NCBI RefSeq assembly: GCF_021155765.1
Contig: NC_060106.1
Coordinates: 20,424,031-20,488,030 of the forward strand
Length of the DNA stretch: 64,000 nt
From: Diprion similis
Lineage: Eukaryota > Arthropoda > Insecta > Hymenoptera > Diprionidae
Direction: 5' to 3'
The notes below the pieces were generated by a model. It was not told the origin of the DNA. It worked only from the letters and a program-made list of their open reading frames with translations, and did not search any database. Positions 61,730-64,000 of this stretch are shown here, piece by piece (positions within the stretch are counted from its first letter, which is position 1; the number at the start of each line of letters is the position of its first letter). The position numbers were made by a program, and so were the translations under genes.

Positions 61730-64000
61730 TCCAAGTGTGCACACCGCACGAACTCTCACTGCACCCCCCGCTGAACAATCGCGCACACACGAGTCACCCC
61801 GAATGGAACTTCTTCTTCCTCCTCTTCTTCTTCCTCTTGTTCTTCTTCTTCTTCAGTTTATCCTTTCTTTTTCACTCTTGGCGTGTAATTTCCTCTCGAT
61901 GTTCTTCCGTCGATTAACCCCCCCCAGTAAGTATTTTCACCGTTACTTTCACCCTCTACAGGGCCTGTAACTCCTCCACGTCGTACGGAGCAGCAGCATT
62001 CCTCCCGTATTCCCCGATGGGGAGGTTTCGGTTTGGCGGGATGACGCTAGGAGGGCTTTTAAGCGGCGCTGGGGGGCGGGAGGGCGGGAGGAAGGGATGA
62101 CGGGCGGATTGGGAGGGTGGGAGAGAGGGGAAGGGAGGGAGGGAAGGAGATGGCCCTAGCTCAGCTCCGGGATCGTCCGCGTGCTGCCGAGGCCTCGCGT
62201 CGTCTCCTCGCGATCCATTGATGACGTCCTCGGGTACGGCGCACCTCGCCCGGGGTCCTCTTTGCCCTCGTCCTCCTCCTCCTCCGCCTCCGCGCTTCTC
62301 TCCAGATAACTATTGCTCCTCGTCGCCGTCGTCGTCGAAGCCGCCCGTTCCTCCTCCGTGCCGCACCAGCTTCTCCGCGTTTTCCTCCTACCGAACAGCA
62401 CCGCTGATCTATGACCGGTATAAGACAACGCGTTGCCACTCAGTCACCCGCACTCGCGATCGCACAATAATGTGGGCTTTATCGAGGGTTCGGAAAGAAA
62501 GAGGGGCTGGAGGGGGGCGGGGACGGGGAGGGAGGAAAAAAACGTGTATACAGGTGTATTCGATATATCCCAGTTTCGAACCGCTGCTGCAGTTGTTGCT
62601 GCTGCTGCTGCTGCTGCTGTGGTTGCGGGTGTACTTCGCGAAAGCTTGTTCCCCTCGTTTTGATCTTTTGCTTGCCCTTTTTTTTTTTAAATTTCTTTGA
62701 TTATTTGTTTGCTTGTTTGTTTTTCTCTTTCTTTCTTCCCTTACTTGGTTAGTTAAAATTTATTTTTCAACAAAAGTACTGGTCGCCGCGACCGACGACG
62801 GTTATAACACTTCGGTGCAACACACCCGACGCACACTCCAGCATTACGACGGATAGGTATTATAGGTACGTGTGTTTCTCCGGTTGTTCGGGTATCTTCT
62901 TCTACTGGTATAATCCGAATGGTTGTGGCTCGTTTTTCGGGCTTGATGGTATGTGCGAGTAGAGTAAAAATAGTTTTTCGGCTCTTTCGTTTTCAGGGGT
63001 GTGCTGTGTGGCGGTAGAGACGGTGTGTGTGATGATGATGTTGGCTTCGCGCTCCCGCTCCAGCCCGCTGGTGGCAGGCGCGGTGCTCGCCGGCGAGTCG
63101 GGTCGAGTCGGGTCGAGAGTTCCCACGTATTGATTGGCGAGTGGCTTGGGAGCGCCTTCGCACCGGTCCACCACCACCGACGCGACGCGACGCCGACGAC
63201 CGCGCTGCCGGAGGTACACAACACAACCCGGATAGGATGAATCGAAGGAGGAAGAGGAACCTCCGCGATCCGATCCGATCCGATCCGATTCGATCCGATC
63301 CAATCCGATCAGGCCCGATTTCCTCCGATCCGTAACGCCGGCCGCCCCCGCGGCGGTCTTCCACCCCCGTTTGCTTGCGAGCGTTCACTTCATCCCTCGC
63401 ATATGCGTTTCTCACACGCTTCGCATCACGCACACACATGCAGTTGTATACACACAGTGCATGGATATATAGGACCGACGGAGATCAACGTTGGCACATT
63501 TTCTGTTTTTTTTGTTGTTTTTTTTTTAACCCGTCCTGCGGATTAATTCTCCCATTCACTTAGGTTTTAACCCGTGCTGTACACGTGACCTTTTACGTGT
63601 ACATATTATTATTATACGTGTTGTTCAAAGGGAGGCTATACTCGGGCGAACTCGCTCGCTTGTATCGCATGCGACTCCCAACAGCGAAAAGCCTGGCCTT
63701 CGTGCTAAGCTGACAACTAAACGCCGCGCGATCCTGTCCGTGTGTATGTATAATATACGTACATATATACATACCTTCGAGCGAGATATTTTTACCCTCG
63801 TAATAACAACGAACCTCTCTCTGTTTATTTCGCCCGCGCCACTATATTTCCTCGAGAGTCAGGGCGGGAGGGCGGCTCGGCGTGGGTCGGGGTGAAGGAG
63901 GCGGTGGTGGCGGCGGAGGAGGGGAGGGACACTGCTGCTGCCAGCCGTGAGCCGTTTTCGAACTTCACACAATTATCAGCGTTCTCTATCGCATCTCTTC
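61730..64000. promoter_or_regulatory. GC-rich putative promoter region
   Basis: Base composition rises strongly, with many CpGs, polypurine and polypyrimidine blocks (62040-62150) and triplet repeats (CTG at about 62585-62622; TCC/TCG at about 62265-62340). Open frames here are low-complexity R/P/S-rich and look like chance frames of GC-rich DNA. It is the likely promoter or 5' leader region for the minus-strand RGS gene, possibly shared with a gene beyond 64 kb. Confidence 0.4.
63264..63340. repeat. GATCC pentanucleotide repeat
   Basis: About ten GATCC or near-GATCC units in tandem, with C/T changes toward the right end. Simple repeat in the GC-rich region. Confidence 0.8.

Noticed and set aside
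61704-63439. Many long arginine-, proline- or serine-rich frames
   Set aside because: Frames are open on both strands because of GC-rich low-complexity DNA; none has a recognisable motif or consistent exon structure.
1-64000. CRISPR arrays, bacterial operons, rRNA genes or viral genes
   Set aside because: The repeats are eukaryotic microsatellites, transposons and segmental duplications; no phage, bacterial or viral coding signature was seen.

Overview
This window is eukaryotic, arthropod-like and most likely from a hymenopteran insect. The genes are split by short GT-AG introns. A CCTAA-type (insect telomere-like) repeat lies at 2.82 kb, and the intergenic DNA is AT-rich and full of (TA)n, (TATG)n, (ATT)n and (GT)n microsatellites. 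The coding content is a cluster of divergent insect nicotinic acetylcholine receptor (nAChR) subunits and one RZ-type RGS gene. Everything recognisable is on the minus strand. The species cannot be fixed from the sequence alone; a sawfly is one possibility.

Region by region: 1-12 kb is gene-poor, with microsatellites, a small inverted-repeat element (about 5.18-5.42 kb), a degenerate short-motif repeat (8.26-8.45 kb) and a GC-rich island (8.75-9.56 kb). 12.0-39.5 kb is a tandem array of ten Cys-loop receptor loci. Six have complete open reading frames once spliced (12.0-14.4, 17.1-19.5, 22.1-24.4, 30.9-33.1, 34.2-36.5 and 37.4-39.5 kb; 442-452 residues, eight exons each, identical intron phases). 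Four are broken (15.1-15.4, 19.8-21.3, 26.1-28.5 and 28.8-30.1 kb). The loci fall into three types plus one singleton. Their order (type 2, type 1, type 3, repeated) shows that an approximately 8.7-9.0 kb, three-gene block was duplicated in tandem. Transposon insertions, deletions and splice-site losses let the order of events be partly reconstructed.

The receptor proteins keep the nAChR plan: signal peptide, ligand-binding domain with a 13-residue Cys-loop ending in WPFD, four membrane segments and loop-B tryptophan. They lack the vicinal cysteines that mark alpha subunits, carry four extra extracellular cysteines, have a very short M3-M4 loop, and have an unusual M2 with V/I/L at 2', L at 6', N at 7' and C at 10' and 14'. 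All ten loci also share a GGGGCG box about 110-125 bp upstream of the ATG. A neighbouring GATA motif is kept in all six intact genes but lost in three of the four pseudogenes.

39.6-53.0 kb is AT-rich intergenic DNA with microsatellites and inverted-repeat elements with TAGGGTG termini. 53.4-58.2 kb holds a three-exon gene for an RZ-family RGS protein (cysteine string, polyglutamine tract, RGS domain), the likely orthologue of Drosophila Dhit and vertebrate RGS17/19/20. Its upstream 61.2-64 kb is GC-rich and probably holds a non-coding first exon and the promoter.
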